Source: Virgibacillus_P tibetensis (GTDB lineage: Bacteria > Bacillota > Bacilli > Bacillales > Amphibacillaceae). From it: DNA of 61,917 bases. Each line of letters opens with the position of its first letter. Position 1 is the stretch's first letter. The notes beneath the pieces were generated by a model. That model saw only the letters and a program-made list of their open reading frames with translations, did no database searches and was not told where the DNA came from. The translations under genes were made by a program, and so were the position numbers. This document shows positions 53,631 to 61,917 of the stretch, one piece after another. The stretch lies in assembly GCF_036026595.1 (NCBI RefSeq), contig NZ_JARZFX010000017.1:1-61917 (forward strand), read 5' to 3'.

Positions 53631-54596
53631 ATGTACAAATATATCATTAGAAGAATAATAATATTTATTCCCATGTTGCTATTGTTATCCATTATCGTTT
53701 TCGGATTAGCTAAAGCTGCTCCTGGAGACCCTTTCACCGGAAGAATATTAGACCCTACTGTTGATCCCGAGGTCTATAATGAGCAAAGGGAAGCTCTTGG
53801 GTTAAATAACCCTATTCCAGTTCAATATTTCCATTGGGTAACCTCCATGGCTCAGGGAGACTTCGGTGATTCCATGTATTACAGAGGACGAGATGTGCAA
53901 AGTCTTATAAATGAGCGAATAATTAACACTATTTACCTTGGTTTGTTTGCTCTTGCTATCACCCTGGTTGTTGCTATTCCAATTGGTATCTATTCCGCTC
54001 GAAAGCCATATTCTGCATTGGATTATGGGGCTACGACATTCGGGTTTTTAGGTTTAGCGATCCCCAACTTCTTCTTTGGACTTATTGCAATCTATTTTTT
54101 AGCAATCAAGCTCGGCTGGTTCCCAGCACAAGGGACAGTTTCTTCCACTGACATAGCAGGCTTCGGTGAATTTTTAGATCGTATCCATCATATGGTTTTA
54201 CCAGGAATTACATTAGGACTTGCAGGAACAGCAACGTACATGCGGTATATGCGTTCTGAAGTTCTTGATGTACTTGGAAGTGACTATATACGTACTGCAA
54301 AGGCAAAAGGTATGAGTGAAAGAAATGTATTGTACAAGCATACATTGCGTAATGCTGTTATCCCAATTATTACATTGATGGGATTTGAATTCGGCGCACT
54401 ATTGAGCGGAGCAATTATTACAGAGCAGGTCTTTAATTATCCTGGACTCGGAACGCTTTTCATCAACTCTGTTACCAACCGGGATTACCCTGTGATTATG
54501 GCTATTACACTTCTTCTGGGAGTGGCCATCCTAATTGGTAATTTATTGGCGGATATATTTTATAGTGTTGTAGATCCGAGGATACGCTATGATTGA
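53631..54596 (+). CDS. appB: oligopeptide ABC transporter permease AppB type
   Basis: A 321-aa permease with about six helices: N-terminal MYKYIIRRIIIFIPMLLLLS, the YDRTAK-like EAA loop (DYIRTAKAKGMSERNVLYKH) and the C-terminal VVDPRIRYD. I start at the ATG at 53631 after AGGGGG; an earlier in-frame ATG at 53592 falls in the hairpin. It forms the channel with AppC. Confidence 0.9.
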   Translation: MYKYIIRRIIIFIPMLLLLSIIVFGLAKAAPGDPFTGRILDPTVDPEVYNEQREALGLNNPIPVQYFHWVTSMAQGDFGDSMYYRGRDVQSLINERIINTIYLGLFALAITLVVAIPIGIYSARKPYSALDYGATTFGFLGLAIPNFFFGLIAIYFLAIKLGWFPAQGTVSSTDIAGFGEFLDRIHHMVLPGITLGLAGTATYMRYMRSEVLDVLGSDYIRTAKAKGMSERNVLYKHTLRNAVIPIITLMGFEFGALLSGAIITEQVFNYPGLGTLFINSVTNRDYPVIMAITLLLGVAILIGNLLADIFYSVVDPRIRYD

Positions 54597-54607
54597 GGTG
54601 ATAGAAG

Positions 54608-55513
54608 ATGCTACCTAACCAAAATGATACACAAAACCCGCTGGTATCAAAGAGAAAGCACAAAAGTCCATTTCAATTAGCTCGTGGTCGATTCCTGAAA
54701 AATAAATTAGCCATAGCTGGAATTATCGTATTAACTTTTGTTGTTCTGGCAGCTGTATTTGCACCATTATTAACAGAGCACGATCCGCGAAGAGGGGATC
54801 TGTTATTAATAGAAAAGGCACCTTCAAGTGAACATATCCTTGGAACAGACAGTTCAGGCAGGGATAACTTTTCCCGGCTGCTGTACGGGGCAAGAATATC
54901 ACTGACCGTTGGATTCAGTGCCATGTTATTCACATTAATTATCGGTATTGTAACTGGTGCAGTAGCAGGCTATTACGGTGGTAAAACAGATAATATTATA
55001 ATGCGAATAGCTGATTTAGTCCTAGCCCTCCCGTTTCTAGTGCTAGCCCTTACCATCATTGCTATCCTTGGGAAGGTTACCATAACCATATTTGTAACGG
55101 TAATCGCCATAACCTCTTGGCCTACCTTAACCCGGATAGTCAGGGGCACCTTTCTTTCGCTAAGGGAGCAGGAATTCGTTCTTGGGGCAAGGGCAATTGG
55201 GGCAAGTGATTTCAGAATCATTTTTAAGCATTTCATCCCTAATGCCATAGGTCCAATCATCGTTAACGCAACATTAATGATGGCAACAATGATCATTATT
55301 GAATCTGCATTAAGCTTCATTGGTTTTGGTATTCCACAGCCGAATCCAACCTGGGGTAATATGATTTCAGAAGCACAAAATATACGGATATTACGTGATC
55401 ACCCTGGGGCCTGGATCCCACCAGGAATAGGAATACTTGTAACAGTTCTTGCGATTAACTTCATTGGTGATGGATTACGCGATGCATTTGATCCGAAGAG
55501 TAACAGGAGATAG
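54608..55513 (+). CDS. appC: oligopeptide ABC transporter permease AppC type
   Basis: A 301-aa permease with a cytoplasmic N-terminus and about six helices. LGTDSSGRDNFSRLLYGARISL and the EAA loop EFVLGARAIGASDFRIIFKH are family marks, and FDPKSNRR ends the protein. It is the last gene of the operon and stops at a GC-rich terminator. Confidence 0.9.
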   Translation: MLPNQNDTQNPLVSKRKHKSPFQLARGRFLKNKLAIAGIIVLTFVVLAAVFAPLLTEHDPRRGDLLLIEKAPSSEHILGTDSSGRDNFSRLLYGARISLTVGFSAMLFTLIIGIVTGAVAGYYGGKTDNIIMRIADLVLALPFLVLALTIIAILGKVTITIFVTVIAITSWPTLTRIVRGTFLSLREQEFVLGARAIGASDFRIIFKHFIPNAIGPIIVNATLMMATMIIIESALSFIGFGIPQPNPTWGNMISEAQNIRILRDHPGAWIPPGIGILVTVLAINFIGDGLRDAFDPKSNRR

Positions 55514-55551
55514 CGTGGGGGAACCGTCCCCTCGCATCCCCCATCGCTTTT
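55513..55551 (+). terminator. terminator of the app operon
   Basis: GCGTGGGGGA and TCCCCCATCGC arms with a 14-nt loop are followed by TTTTAG. Its end reaches the stop of the convergent yfcC-like gene. Confidence 0.7.
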
Positions 55552-56974
55552 AGAACGGCCCCCATTCAATCAAAACACCAACGGTTAATGTTACAATTGC
55601 AATGACGAACCAAATAAGGAATAGCGGGAATACCCATTTCACCCATTTAGTCCATGAAACATTGGCCACTGCTAGACTTGCCATTAGAATACCGGACGTT
55701 GGAAAAATGAGATTAGTCAAACCGTCACCAAACTGATATGCCTGTACAGCTACCTGTCTGGTAACTCCAATCATATCAGCCAATGGAGATAGCATCGGCA
55801 TTGCTATCATTGCCTGCCCACTGCCGGAATTTACTAAGAAATTTAGTAATCCATTAGATAAAAACATCCCTATTGCGGCAAATACTGGCGAGAGATTTTC
55901 CAATGGTATGGACAGGCCATACACAATGGAATCAAGTGTTTTTCCGTCTTCCAATATAACAATAACCGCCCTTGCCAGCCCTACCACTAGAGCACCGTAA
56001 ACCAGTTTTTTTGTGCCCTCCATGAACGTGAGAGCAAGTGTATTATACCGCATTCCTGCAATAATACCTGCGCCAATAGCAATAATTAAGAAAAACGCAG
56101 CCATGTTGTTAATCGTCCATCCTAATTGCGACGATGCATAAACAAAGTAACCTAAACATAATGCTACAAAAATCAGCACCAGTTTATGTCTTATGGTAAA
56201 AGGAGTATCTAGCTGATTCTCTTCATCATCGCTATACTCATACACTCCTATTATACTCTTTGAAGGGTCCGCCATGATTTTCTTCGCATACCGCCAAATG
56301 TACCAAATGGTTATAGATAATATGATAACAAATACAATAAACCGGAAGCCGGCACCTGATAGTAGCGGAAGCTCTGCAATATCCTGTGCAATCCCCACTG
56401 TATATGGGTTCATAAACCCTACGCTAAAACCTACAAAGTTAGCTCCAAATGTAATTGCCACAGCAATAATTGGGTCAAGCTTAAGTGTTCTCGCTATTAT
56501 GACACCAATAGCAACAAATGCGATGACAGCATTGGCAACCGCTCCAACCGCTCCGGCTAAAGCAAAAATCGTCGAAACAATAGCAATCAACCAAAACTCA
56601 TTTCCACGTGTTATGGTTACTGCACGGTTTATCACACCCCGCAATGCTCCGGAACGTTCTATAATTTCAAACATTCCCCCGGTAAACAATACAAGGAAAA
56701 TAATATCAGCTGACTGTACCATCCCCATTTGAATCGAATTAAATATATCCATCAAGCCGAGTGCTGGACCTTCTGTCTGTTGATAGGTATCAGGAACCAC
56801 CCGTTCTACCCCATCAACCATTTCCCTATCAAAAGCGCCTGAAGGCACTAAATATGTAGCAATAAACCCCAGTATCAATACCAAAAATAAAATTACATAT
56901 GTATCTGGCATTTCCCATCTTTTTTTCTGGATATGATTCATATCCTCTTCACCGTTTCTTCTTGTTTCATTCAT
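55550..56974 (-). CDS. YfcC-family (DcuC-like) membrane carrier
   Basis: A 474-aa protein with about 12 helices: MPDTYVILFLVLILGFIATY at the start, the first-half motif TFGANFVGFSVGFMNPYTVG and the second-half NSGSGQAMIAMPMLSPLADM, all YfcC/DcuC marks. Relatives are annotated as C4-dicarboxylate or basic-amino-acid carriers. I start at the ATG at 56974 after AGGAGG; the frame is open to 57013, and MNHIQ at 56941 is another option. Substrate unknown. Confidence 0.85.
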   Translation of the reverse strand: MNETRRNGEEDMNHIQKKRWEMPDTYVILFLVLILGFIATYLVPSGAFDREMVDGVERVVPDTYQQTEGPALGLMDIFNSIQMGMVQSADIIFLVLFTGGMFEIIERSGALRGVINRAVTITRGNEFWLIAIVSTIFALAGAVGAVANAVIAFVAIGVIIARTLKLDPIIAVAITFGANFVGFSVGFMNPYTVGIAQDIAELPLLSGAGFRFIVFVIILSITIWYIWRYAKKIMADPSKSIIGVYEYSDDEENQLDTPFTIRHKLVLIFVALCLGYFVYASSQLGWTINNMAAFFLIIAIGAGIIAGMRYNTLALTFMEGTKKLVYGALVVGLARAVIVILEDGKTLDSIVYGLSIPLENLSPVFAAIGMFLSNGLLNFLVNSGSGQAMIAMPMLSPLADMIGVTRQVAVQAYQFGDGLTNLIFPTSGILMASLAVANVSWTKWVKWVFPLFLIWFVIAIVTLTVGVLIEWGPF

Positions 56975-57135
56975 AAATACAAAACCTCCTGGTTTACTAT
57001 GGAATTGCCACAATAAAGAACTGCGTAACTAAAAATGATAAATTGTGATTTCCTTAAAAATTCAAAAATTAAATATGGTTTAATATTATATCATTACTTT
57101 AATTAAATTCAAAAAGTTATCTATATCGACAAAAT

Positions 57136-57151
57136 ACCGTCTAAAGACGGT
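57136..57151. mobile_element. possible IS200/IS605 right-end hairpin scar
   Basis: ACCGTCTAAAGACGGT followed by GGAGTTAGATCAC resembles the hairpin and flank at the right end of Bacillaceae TnpB-carrying IS200/IS605 elements. No tnpA or tnpB is near. The rest of the 305-bp gap between yfcC-like and HAD genes is AT-rich and empty. Confidence 0.4.
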
Positions 57152-57279
57152 GGAGTTAGATCACGCATTTGTATGTTAAGTTATTAAAAATTAATCTAAA
57201 CATTACAATTAGTTAATCCTGCCTTTACATTCAGATGATACGCTATAACTGATTAAAGAAAAGAGGAGGAAAAATAAAA

Positions 57280-58068
57280 ATGGATACGCGTGCTATATTT
57301 ATTGATATGGATGGAACATTGCTAACTACTTCGAATGAAATCTCCCGACGTAATACTGAAGCAATTTGCATGATAATGAATCAAGGAATCAAAGTTTTTC
57401 TTGCAACTGGACGGCAATATGAAATTACAGCCCCTTACCATAAGGCGCTTGGGTTGCAAACTCCAATGATTTGTTTAAACGGAGCTTCCATTCACGATGG
57501 AAGAACAGGAAAAGCAATTCAGATTAAAACAGTCATGTTGGATGAGCAAAAATTCCAGCATGCTACTAGCGACTATCCTTGCAACATTCTTGTACACACC
57601 GCTACCGGGCTTTATTGCAAGCGGATGAGTACTGAAATAGATGAATGGACAAGACGAGGCCGAATCCCGCCAATCTATGTGGGTGATTTGAGAGACGCGA
57701 ATTATCGAGATGTACTTAAATACAGCATTAGAACAGGCGGCCCCAGCTCACAACTTTCAAATTTATTTACAGATGAAGCAGATGTTATAGATTGGAATGA
57801 TGGTTTCGAACTTGTTGCTCATGGAGTTTCAAAATGGTCAGCCATTAAAGCGTTACTTAGCGCCTATGGAATTAACCAAAGAGAAGTAGTTACAATTGGA
57901 GATGGTCCGAACGATATCCAAATGCTTCGTAACTCTGGCATAGGAGTTGCAATGGCCAACGCTTCACCTGAGGTCAAAGACGCAGCTGACATTATTACTG
58001 GTCACCATCAAAACGACGGACTTGCTGAATTTATTGAACGCTACCTTATTAAGACTTTTACTGTATAA
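57280..58068 (+). CDS. HAD-superfamily Cof-type phosphatase
   Basis: A 262-aa enzyme with the four HAD motifs: FIDMDGTLLT near residue 10, FLATGRQ, a Lys near KWSAIKALL and GDGPNDIQML. The large cap between them (about residues 85-190) places it in the Cof/YitU group, which hydrolyses sugar phosphates, flavin or pyridoxal phosphates. AAGAGGAGG precedes the ATG. Exact substrate unknown. Confidence 0.88.
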   Translation: MDTRAIFIDMDGTLLTTSNEISRRNTEAICMIMNQGIKVFLATGRQYEITAPYHKALGLQTPMICLNGASIHDGRTGKAIQIKTVMLDEQKFQHATSDYPCNILVHTATGLYCKRMSTEIDEWTRRGRIPPIYVGDLRDANYRDVLKYSIRTGGPSSQLSNLFTDEADVIDWNDGFELVAHGVSKWSAIKALLSAYGINQREVVTIGDGPNDIQMLRNSGIGVAMANASPEVKDAADIITGHHQNDGLAEFIERYLIKTFTV

Positions 58069-58072
58069 AGGT

Positions 58073-58099
58073 AGATAATCCCGTTTAGGGGAATCTTTT
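58073..58099 (+). terminator. weak terminator after HAD gene
   Basis: AGAT.ATCCC and GGGGAATCT with a 5-nt loop run into CTTTT, five bases after the stop. The stem is imperfect. Confidence 0.5.
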
Positions 58100-58148
58100 G
58101 ATAAATAATTTTATCATATAAAAGTAAGTTCTCCTTGGTTACTTTCCT

Positions 58149-58314
58149 TTACATTATCGCCTTACCATTATAAATATAAACAAGCACCTCTTGTGCCACT
58201 TCTTCTACTTTTTCATCGTAATACAACTCGTCCCTCTCTAACTCCTATAATACGTTCAGTATATTCTAAAGCAATTTCAACATGATGAATAGTGATGATG
58301 GCTGAATTTTGCAT
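58149..58314 (-). pseudogene. phnC: phosphonate transporter ATPase (phnC) C-terminal remnant
   Basis: The minus strand reads TIHHVEIALEYTERIIGVRE from 58314, then shifts frame near 58220 and continues YYDEKVEEVAQEVLVYIYNG to a stop at 58149. This is the C-terminal 50-55 residues of PhnC-type ATPases (HxVExAxxYxxRIIGxRxG). The rest of the gene and phnDE are absent. A dead scrap. Confidence 0.6.
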
Positions 58315-58340
58315 TTCTATATCGATTCTCCTATTTGACT

Positions 58341-58384
58341 AGGAAAATTAGCCTCTCGTACTTTAGTTGAATAATAAGAGGCTA
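58341..58384 (-). terminator. terminator of the holin-like gene
   Basis: On the minus strand TAGCCTCT and AGAGGCTA enclose a 20-nt loop and are followed by ATTTTCC. 25 bp past the stop. Confidence 0.6.
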
Positions 58385-58408
58385 TATAAACTAATTTCTA
58401 TTCAGTAC

Positions 58409-58663
58409 TTATTTATCTTCTTTCTTTCTTGAAAAATTTCTTGTACCACTATATAGGCCAATAGATGAGAGGCCTAGAGCAATTCCAATCAGAATCCCTG
58501 CTGCAATATTATCTGTAGTTATATATACAGGGCCAGCGATAGCTCCTAATACCACTGCTAGAATCGGAGAATAGTTCTTGGGCAAACCTACTATTTTGGC
58601 CGCCTGTATCAGCCCCAGAATAACAGGGACCAGTAATATCCTGTAAACATCAATCTCGACCAT
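58409..58663 (-). CDS. small holin-like membrane protein
   Basis: An 84-aa protein with two to three membrane helices (IDVYRILLVPVILGLIQAAK, then ILAVVLGAIAGPVYI, then IAAGILIGIALGLSSIG) and a basic tail. This matches small phage-holin-like proteins of Firmicutes, yet no endolysin or phage gene is near. I start at the ATG at 58663, eight bases after GGGAGG; a GTG at 58672 overlaps that site. Confidence 0.65.
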   Translation of the reverse strand: MVEIDVYRILLVPVILGLIQAAKIVGLPKNYSPILAVVLGAIAGPVYITTDNIAAGILIGIALGLSSIGLYSGTRNFSRKKEDK

Positions 58664-58725
58664 TCTTACCACCTCCCTAACGTATTATACGTAGTTCCTG
58701 TCCACTCAGTAACGGCAAATCCACA

Positions 58726-58775
58726 ACAAAAAAGAAACTCCCTATAAGTCTAGTAACTTAATAGAAAGTTTCTTT
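58726..58775 (-). terminator. terminator of the FAD oxidase gene
   Basis: AAAGAAACT (58731-58739) and AGTTTCTTT (58767-58775) form a 9-bp stem with a 27-nt loop; the minus strand continues TTTTTTG. Confidence 0.65.
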
Positions 58776-58802
58776 TGATATATGACATCTTTGTTTGTTT
58801 GG

Positions 58803-59930
58803 CTATACGTCCCCCAGCGTCGTGATAGCTCGCATGGGGTTGTAGGGAGCAAGGTCCAGCTCTACCTTATCTCCCTTGATTAGGGATGCTGCTACTGTTC
58901 CTACATACGGCCCTATTGTCAATCCCGAAGCACCAAGACCTGTTGCCAATACAACACCTTTAATATGGTCAATCCTTCCAATCAAAGGCAAGACATCTGG
59001 GCCAATAGGTCTAAAGCCAATTCGCACTTCCTCAACTGTACCTATAGATAGATCAGGAGCAACCTCTAGTGCCTCTGACAAAACTTCATGGATGCCTCCA
59101 GCTGTAGTGCGATAGTCAAATCCTGAACCTGTTTCCCGAGTAGCTCCAGCCACGACTCGTGAATCATCAAACGCTAACATATAATGACTACTTTGTGGCA
59201 AGACAACAGGCCAATTAGATGTGTCCGTTTCTGGTAATTTAATATGAGCAATTTGACCACGCTGTGGTTCTACTTCTAACTCGATACCTAGTGGTCGTAA
59301 TAAGGATGGTGCCCACGCTCCAGCAGTTACAAGAACTTGGTCAGCATATATGGCTTCCCCATTTGCTATCACGCCAATAACCTTCTGATTTTCATAGAGT
59401 AAAGACGCTTCCTCCTGCAGCATTATTGCACCATGCTTTTTTGCTGCACGTATCATAGCATCTCTTAGTAACCGTCCATCTACCCGAGCCGCTCCAGAAA
59501 CGAATACAGCCTCTAGATCATTGGTCAATGGTGGAAATAATTTGCGTGCCTGTTCAGAATTGAGTCTGGATACCTCCCCTACTTCAGGAGCTTTTAACTG
59601 CTTAGCTAGTATTTCTTTTTCTATTTCATCAAGTTTATTAGAGTCGGTACTAACAGATAATGCTCCTACTTGCTTATACCCTGTCTCTTCTTCCCCATCT
59701 TCCTTCAATTTAGAAATTAAAGTTGAATAGTATTGTGCCCCACGTTTTGCAATTTCGTACCAGTCGTCATTCTGTATACTAGAAGTCCAAGGGCATACAA
59801 TTCCCGCTCCCGCTGAAGTAGCCCTACCCTGATATTCTTTATCAACTACGATTACTTCGACTTTATTTACCGCTAAGGAATACGCTGCACTTGCTCCGAC
59901 AATACCGCCACCTATTACAATAACTTTCAT
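58803..59930 (-). CDS. FAD-dependent amino-acid oxidase (DAO family)
   Basis: A 375-aa flavoprotein with the dinucleotide motif VIGGGIVGASAAYSLA at the N-terminus and the C-terminal GLGASGLTIGP segment that closes the FAD site. It belongs with glycine oxidase (ThiO), sarcosine oxidase and D-amino-acid dehydrogenases. No thi genes are adjacent, so thiazole synthesis is unlikely to be its role. It faces away from the AbrB-like gene. Substrate unknown. Confidence 0.85.
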   Translation of the reverse strand: MKVIVIGGGIVGASAAYSLAVNKVEVIVVDKEYQGRATSAGAGIVCPWTSSIQNDDWYEIAKRGAQYYSTLISKLKEDGEEETGYKQVGALSVSTDSNKLDEIEKEILAKQLKAPEVGEVSRLNSEQARKLFPPLTNDLEAVFVSGAARVDGRLLRDAMIRAAKKHGAIMLQEEASLLYENQKVIGVIANGEAIYADQVLVTAGAWAPSLLRPLGIELEVEPQRGQIAHIKLPETDTSNWPVVLPQSSHYMLAFDDSRVVAGATRETGSGFDYRTTAGGIHEVLSEALEVAPDLSIGTVEEVRIGFRPIGPDVLPLIGRIDHIKGVVLATGLGASGLTIGPYVGTVAASLIKGDKVELDLAPYNPMRAITTLGDV

Positions 59931-60080
59931 TGCTTCACCTCACTTAGCTATTTTATGTAATTCCTTTTACCTTCGCATTTTATTTTCCAACTAATACATT
60001 TATTCTGAATATTATAATTGGATTCTCTTTAGATTGTCAACTTACTCGGATGAACCACGTGAATAGGGTTTACATTTATT

Positions 60081-60095
60081 CAATAACGGTTATTG
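60081..60095. promoter_or_regulatory. perfect palindrome upstream of the AbrB-like gene
   Basis: CAATAACGGTTATTG has 7-bp arms around one G and lies 25 bp before the AbrB-like start, in the divergent region shared with the oxidase gene. A likely operator, perhaps for autoregulation. Confidence 0.5.
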
Positions 60096-60119
60096 CAGTT
60101 AATGAGAGAGGTGGATTTG

Positions 60120-60419
60120 ATGTATATCCTGCACACATGCAAACGAATTGGTAAAACAGGCTTAATAAACTTACCAAAAAGATGGCGTGTAAAACTCGGA
60201 TTTGATTGTGGCGAATTGGTTGAAATCAGCTTACGTGACAATGCGATTTGGATTTATCATTCGAACAGGAATAATACCGAAAATCACAGATATATCTCTT
60301 CTAACGGAAACATTAGTATTCCATCCGAAATAAGAAAGCTATTAAAAATAAATCCTGAAACGAAAGTTTGTGTATATGTAGATACAGAAGAAAATTCATT
60401 TGTCCTGAGACCTGAATAA
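60120..60419 (+). CDS. AbrB/MazE-like protein with two swapped-hairpin domains
   Basis: A 99-aa protein with two copies of the AbrB-type fold: CKRIGKTGLINLPKRWRVKLGF (residues 7-28) and RYISSNGNISIPSEIRKLLKI (about 57-77). Both carry the xGxxxIPxxxR pattern. Transition-state regulators (AbrB, SpoVT) have one DNA-binding copy plus another domain, whereas a tandem pair in one chain is less common. I start at the ATG at 60120 after GAGGTGG. No toxin gene follows, so it is not an evident antitoxin. Confidence 0.75.
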   Translation: MYILHTCKRIGKTGLINLPKRWRVKLGFDCGELVEISLRDNAIWIYHSNRNNTENHRYISSNGNISIPSEIRKLLKINPETKVCVYVDTEENSFVLRPE

Positions 60420-60429
60420 TAAATTATAT

Positions 60430-60454
60430 CCTCATTTAATGATGAGGCTTTTTT
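60430..60454 (+). terminator. terminator of the AbrB-like gene
   Basis: CCTCAT and ATGAGG, 6-bp stem, followed by CTTTTTT, 11 bp after the stop. Confidence 0.8.
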
Positions 60455-60540
60455 GTATAATAAAAAATATATGTTATGAAGATGAATATAAGGGCAACAA
60501 TAAGTTGTAAAATTCTTCTTAGAAAACAGGAGAGGTAAAT

Positions 60541-61536
60541 ATGACTTTACAGTTGCTTGAGGTTTATGCGCCAAGGGATTTTCTAAATATGGAAGATATA
60601 GAGGAAAAATTTCCTGTTGTCTCCTACTGGATTTCCGATACATCAAAAGAAAATGAAAAGAAACAGACGCGAATTCTTGTGGAAACAAATGATGTAGAAC
60701 AGATCCTTAATTACTTGGAAAGATTACCTGGCGGGGAAAACGCTTATCAGGTTATGTTACTGACTGTACAAACGTATCTTCCCAGGGAAAAAGAGAAAGA
60801 AAAAGATAAAGAAAATAAAGAAAAAGACCTACAGAGAGCAAGCAGTCATGAATTATATACGGCAGTTGAGATATCCAGTCATATGAGTGTCAGCTATATG
60901 TGGTTTATTGTTTTTTCCTCAGTCGTTGCGACAATCGGCATTATAAAAAACAGTCCTGCCATTGTCATTGGAGCTATGGTAATCGCCCCGATCATCGGCC
61001 CTGTAACTGCAGTTTCATTTGCTTCCGTTCTCGGGGATTACAAGTTACTTCGTCAATCATTACTTACATCCTTATTTGGAGTAGGAATTCCAATATTGGT
61101 GGCCACTATGTTCGGGTTCTTCTTCCAACCGCCTGTATACAGTGATGAGTTTCTTTCAAGGACAGATATTCAACTTATTGACGTGGTGGTTGCTCTCGCA
61201 TCTGGTGCTGCAGGAGCACTTTCCTTTATTAAAAGAAACGAAGGAGCGCTTGTAGGAGTTATGGTTTCAGTAGCATTACTGCCTCCCGCTGTCGTATTCG
61301 GTATGATTCTCGGCACAGGTAGATGGGGAGATGCAGTTGTTCCCTTTATTCTATTAATGGTCAATGTTAATTCAATACTTCTCTCAGCCGTAATTGTATT
61401 CTGGTTAAGCGGTATTAAACCCAACAAATGGCAGGATATACAGAAAGCGAATATCTCGCGTAAACTCTCTCTCCTATTTATCTCAACAATCAGCATTATA
61501 CTTATAATTGCTATTATTTTTCTAAACCTTGTATAA
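60541..61536 (+). CDS. DUF389 (TIGR00341) membrane protein
   Basis: A 331-aa protein. Residues 1-80 are a soluble ACT-like start, then comes a Lys/Glu-rich coil (about 80-100) and six to seven helices with VIGAMVIAPIIGPVTAVSFA and KRNEGALVGVMVSVALLPPA, which are DUF389 hallmarks. AGGAGAGG lies before the ATG. Function not established in the family. Confidence 0.87.
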   Translation: MTLQLLEVYAPRDFLNMEDIEEKFPVVSYWISDTSKENEKKQTRILVETNDVEQILNYLERLPGGENAYQVMLLTVQTYLPREKEKEKDKENKEKDLQRASSHELYTAVEISSHMSVSYMWFIVFSSVVATIGIIKNSPAIVIGAMVIAPIIGPVTAVSFASVLGDYKLLRQSLLTSLFGVGIPILVATMFGFFFQPPVYSDEFLSRTDIQLIDVVVALASGAAGALSFIKRNEGALVGVMVSVALLPPAVVFGMILGTGRWGDAVVPFILLMVNVNSILLSAVIVFWLSGIKPNKWQDIQKANISRKLSLLFISTISIILIIAIIFLNLV

Positions 61537-61600
61537 TCCGTACGTTTTAGTCCAGGAAAGGTGGGGGCAGGTTCTCTTGCTTTTCCAACCCCCCGTAAGA

Positions 61601-61717
61601 TTAAAATATCCCTGAATTATTCAGCAAATGATTGAAGCCATCTGTACCCTGTGAAATTAATGTGACTAGCAGCAAGACTATTATCGCTATCAGCGCAAAT
61701 GGCCATATCGCTTTAAC
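61601..61717 (-). pseudogene. TRAP-transporter large permease (dctM) tail remnant
   Basis: The minus strand reads VKAIWPFALIAIIVLLLVTL and ends LLNNSGIF at a TAA at 61601, matching the last helix and tail of DctM-type proteins. Its start meets the LysR fragment at 61713-61717, so the two were joined by a deletion. Confidence 0.5.
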
Positions 61718-61917
61718 AATGTACAAATTCTCCTACCTTAGTAAGCTCAATTTTCTTGCCAACACGGTTAAAAAGTGGGTATCCTATCTCTTGTTCAAGC
61801 ATCTTAATTTGATGACTTAAAGTGGCTTGAGATATAACCCTAGATCTTAATACGTTTAATTCTTCGGCAATATTGCAAAAACTGATTCCTATCCCCTTAT
61901 TTCACCCATTCCTTAAC
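61713..61917 (-). pseudogene. LysR-family regulator N-terminal remnant
   Basis: The minus strand reads NIAEELNVLRS, then SQATLSHQIKMLEQEIGYPL and FNRVGKKIELTKVGE, the LysR helix-turn-helix, with a small insertion (LRSRVI) in the recognition region. It stops at 61713. Upstream the frame is closed by a stop near 61905 and the window ends, so the first residues are missing or shifted. The effector domain is gone. Confidence 0.65.

Noticed and set aside
58409..58663. Prophage lysis gene
   Set aside because: Only the holin-like gene is present; no endolysin, structural or integrase genes are adjacent.
1..61917. tRNA, rRNA or replication origin
   Set aside because: No cloverleaf, CCA-type tRNA end, rRNA conserved stretch or DnaA-box cluster was noticed by eye; a covariance-model scan was not possible.

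Overview
The window is chromosomal DNA from a low-GC, spore-forming Firmicute, most likely a Bacillaceae member of the Oceanobacillus/Virgibacillus/Lentibacillus type. The evidence is strong AGGAGG ribosome binding sites, frequent TTG/GTG starts, a gerABC-type germination operon with DUF3231 genes beside it, an appDFABC operon in Bacillus order, guanine riboswitches, and a yeaC-yeaD-yebA-guaA-pbuG gene order like that of Bacillus subtilis. No tRNA, rRNA, CRISPR array or intact prophage was seen.

Layout. 0-11.2 kb: one long minus-strand operon with a TetR-type repressor first (promoter and dyad at 11165-11193) and a strong terminator at 11-49. It encodes an acyl-CoA ligase, a MaoC hydratase, two ketoacyl-synthase-III-like proteins, a branched-chain-amino-acid-type ABC importer, an alpha/beta hydrolase and an SDR reductase. 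11.7-15.0 kb: a very large MalT-like/BTAD regulator. 15.2-26.3 kb: mixed housekeeping and accessory genes (YebE-like, Hsp20, MOSC, MsrA, two MFS transporters, CHRD, DHFR-like, serine hydrolase, class-I glutamine amidotransferase-like hydrolase), with several decayed genes (two small frameshifted genes, an IS110 remnant, a MerR stub).

26.3-38.6 kb: purine and 'yea/yeb' region on the minus strand. guaA and pbuG each have a guanine-type riboswitch with its own terminator; pbuG also has a PurBox-like inverted pair. A 3.5-kb AT-rich island lies between guaA and the pbuG leader. It is bounded by the guaA 3' end and a diverged copy of that end, as expected for an element integrated into guaA. It carries a three-gene cassette (small wHTH protein, DUF4145/HEPN-like protein, multi-domain wHTH protein). 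A 341-bp repeat has separately entered the pbuG leader.

39-49.2 kb: AbgT transporter, amidase, a 21-bp minisatellite, the gerABC operon with a previously hidden 53-aa membrane gene, and divergent DUF3231 genes. 49.5-55.5 kb: appDFABC oligopeptide importer with a candidate leader peptide and an appA-appB hairpin. 55.5-61.9 kb: YfcC-type carrier, HAD phosphatase, holin-like protein, FAD oxidase, AbrB-like regulator, DUF389 membrane protein, and remnants of phnC, dctM and a LysR gene.

The two most promising candidates for undescribed biology are the TetR-controlled thiolase-fold/ABC-importer operon, where one synthase keeps the catalytic Cys and its partner has Ser, and the three-gene cassette in the guaA island. 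All functional calls rest on reading motifs by eye; no database search was run.
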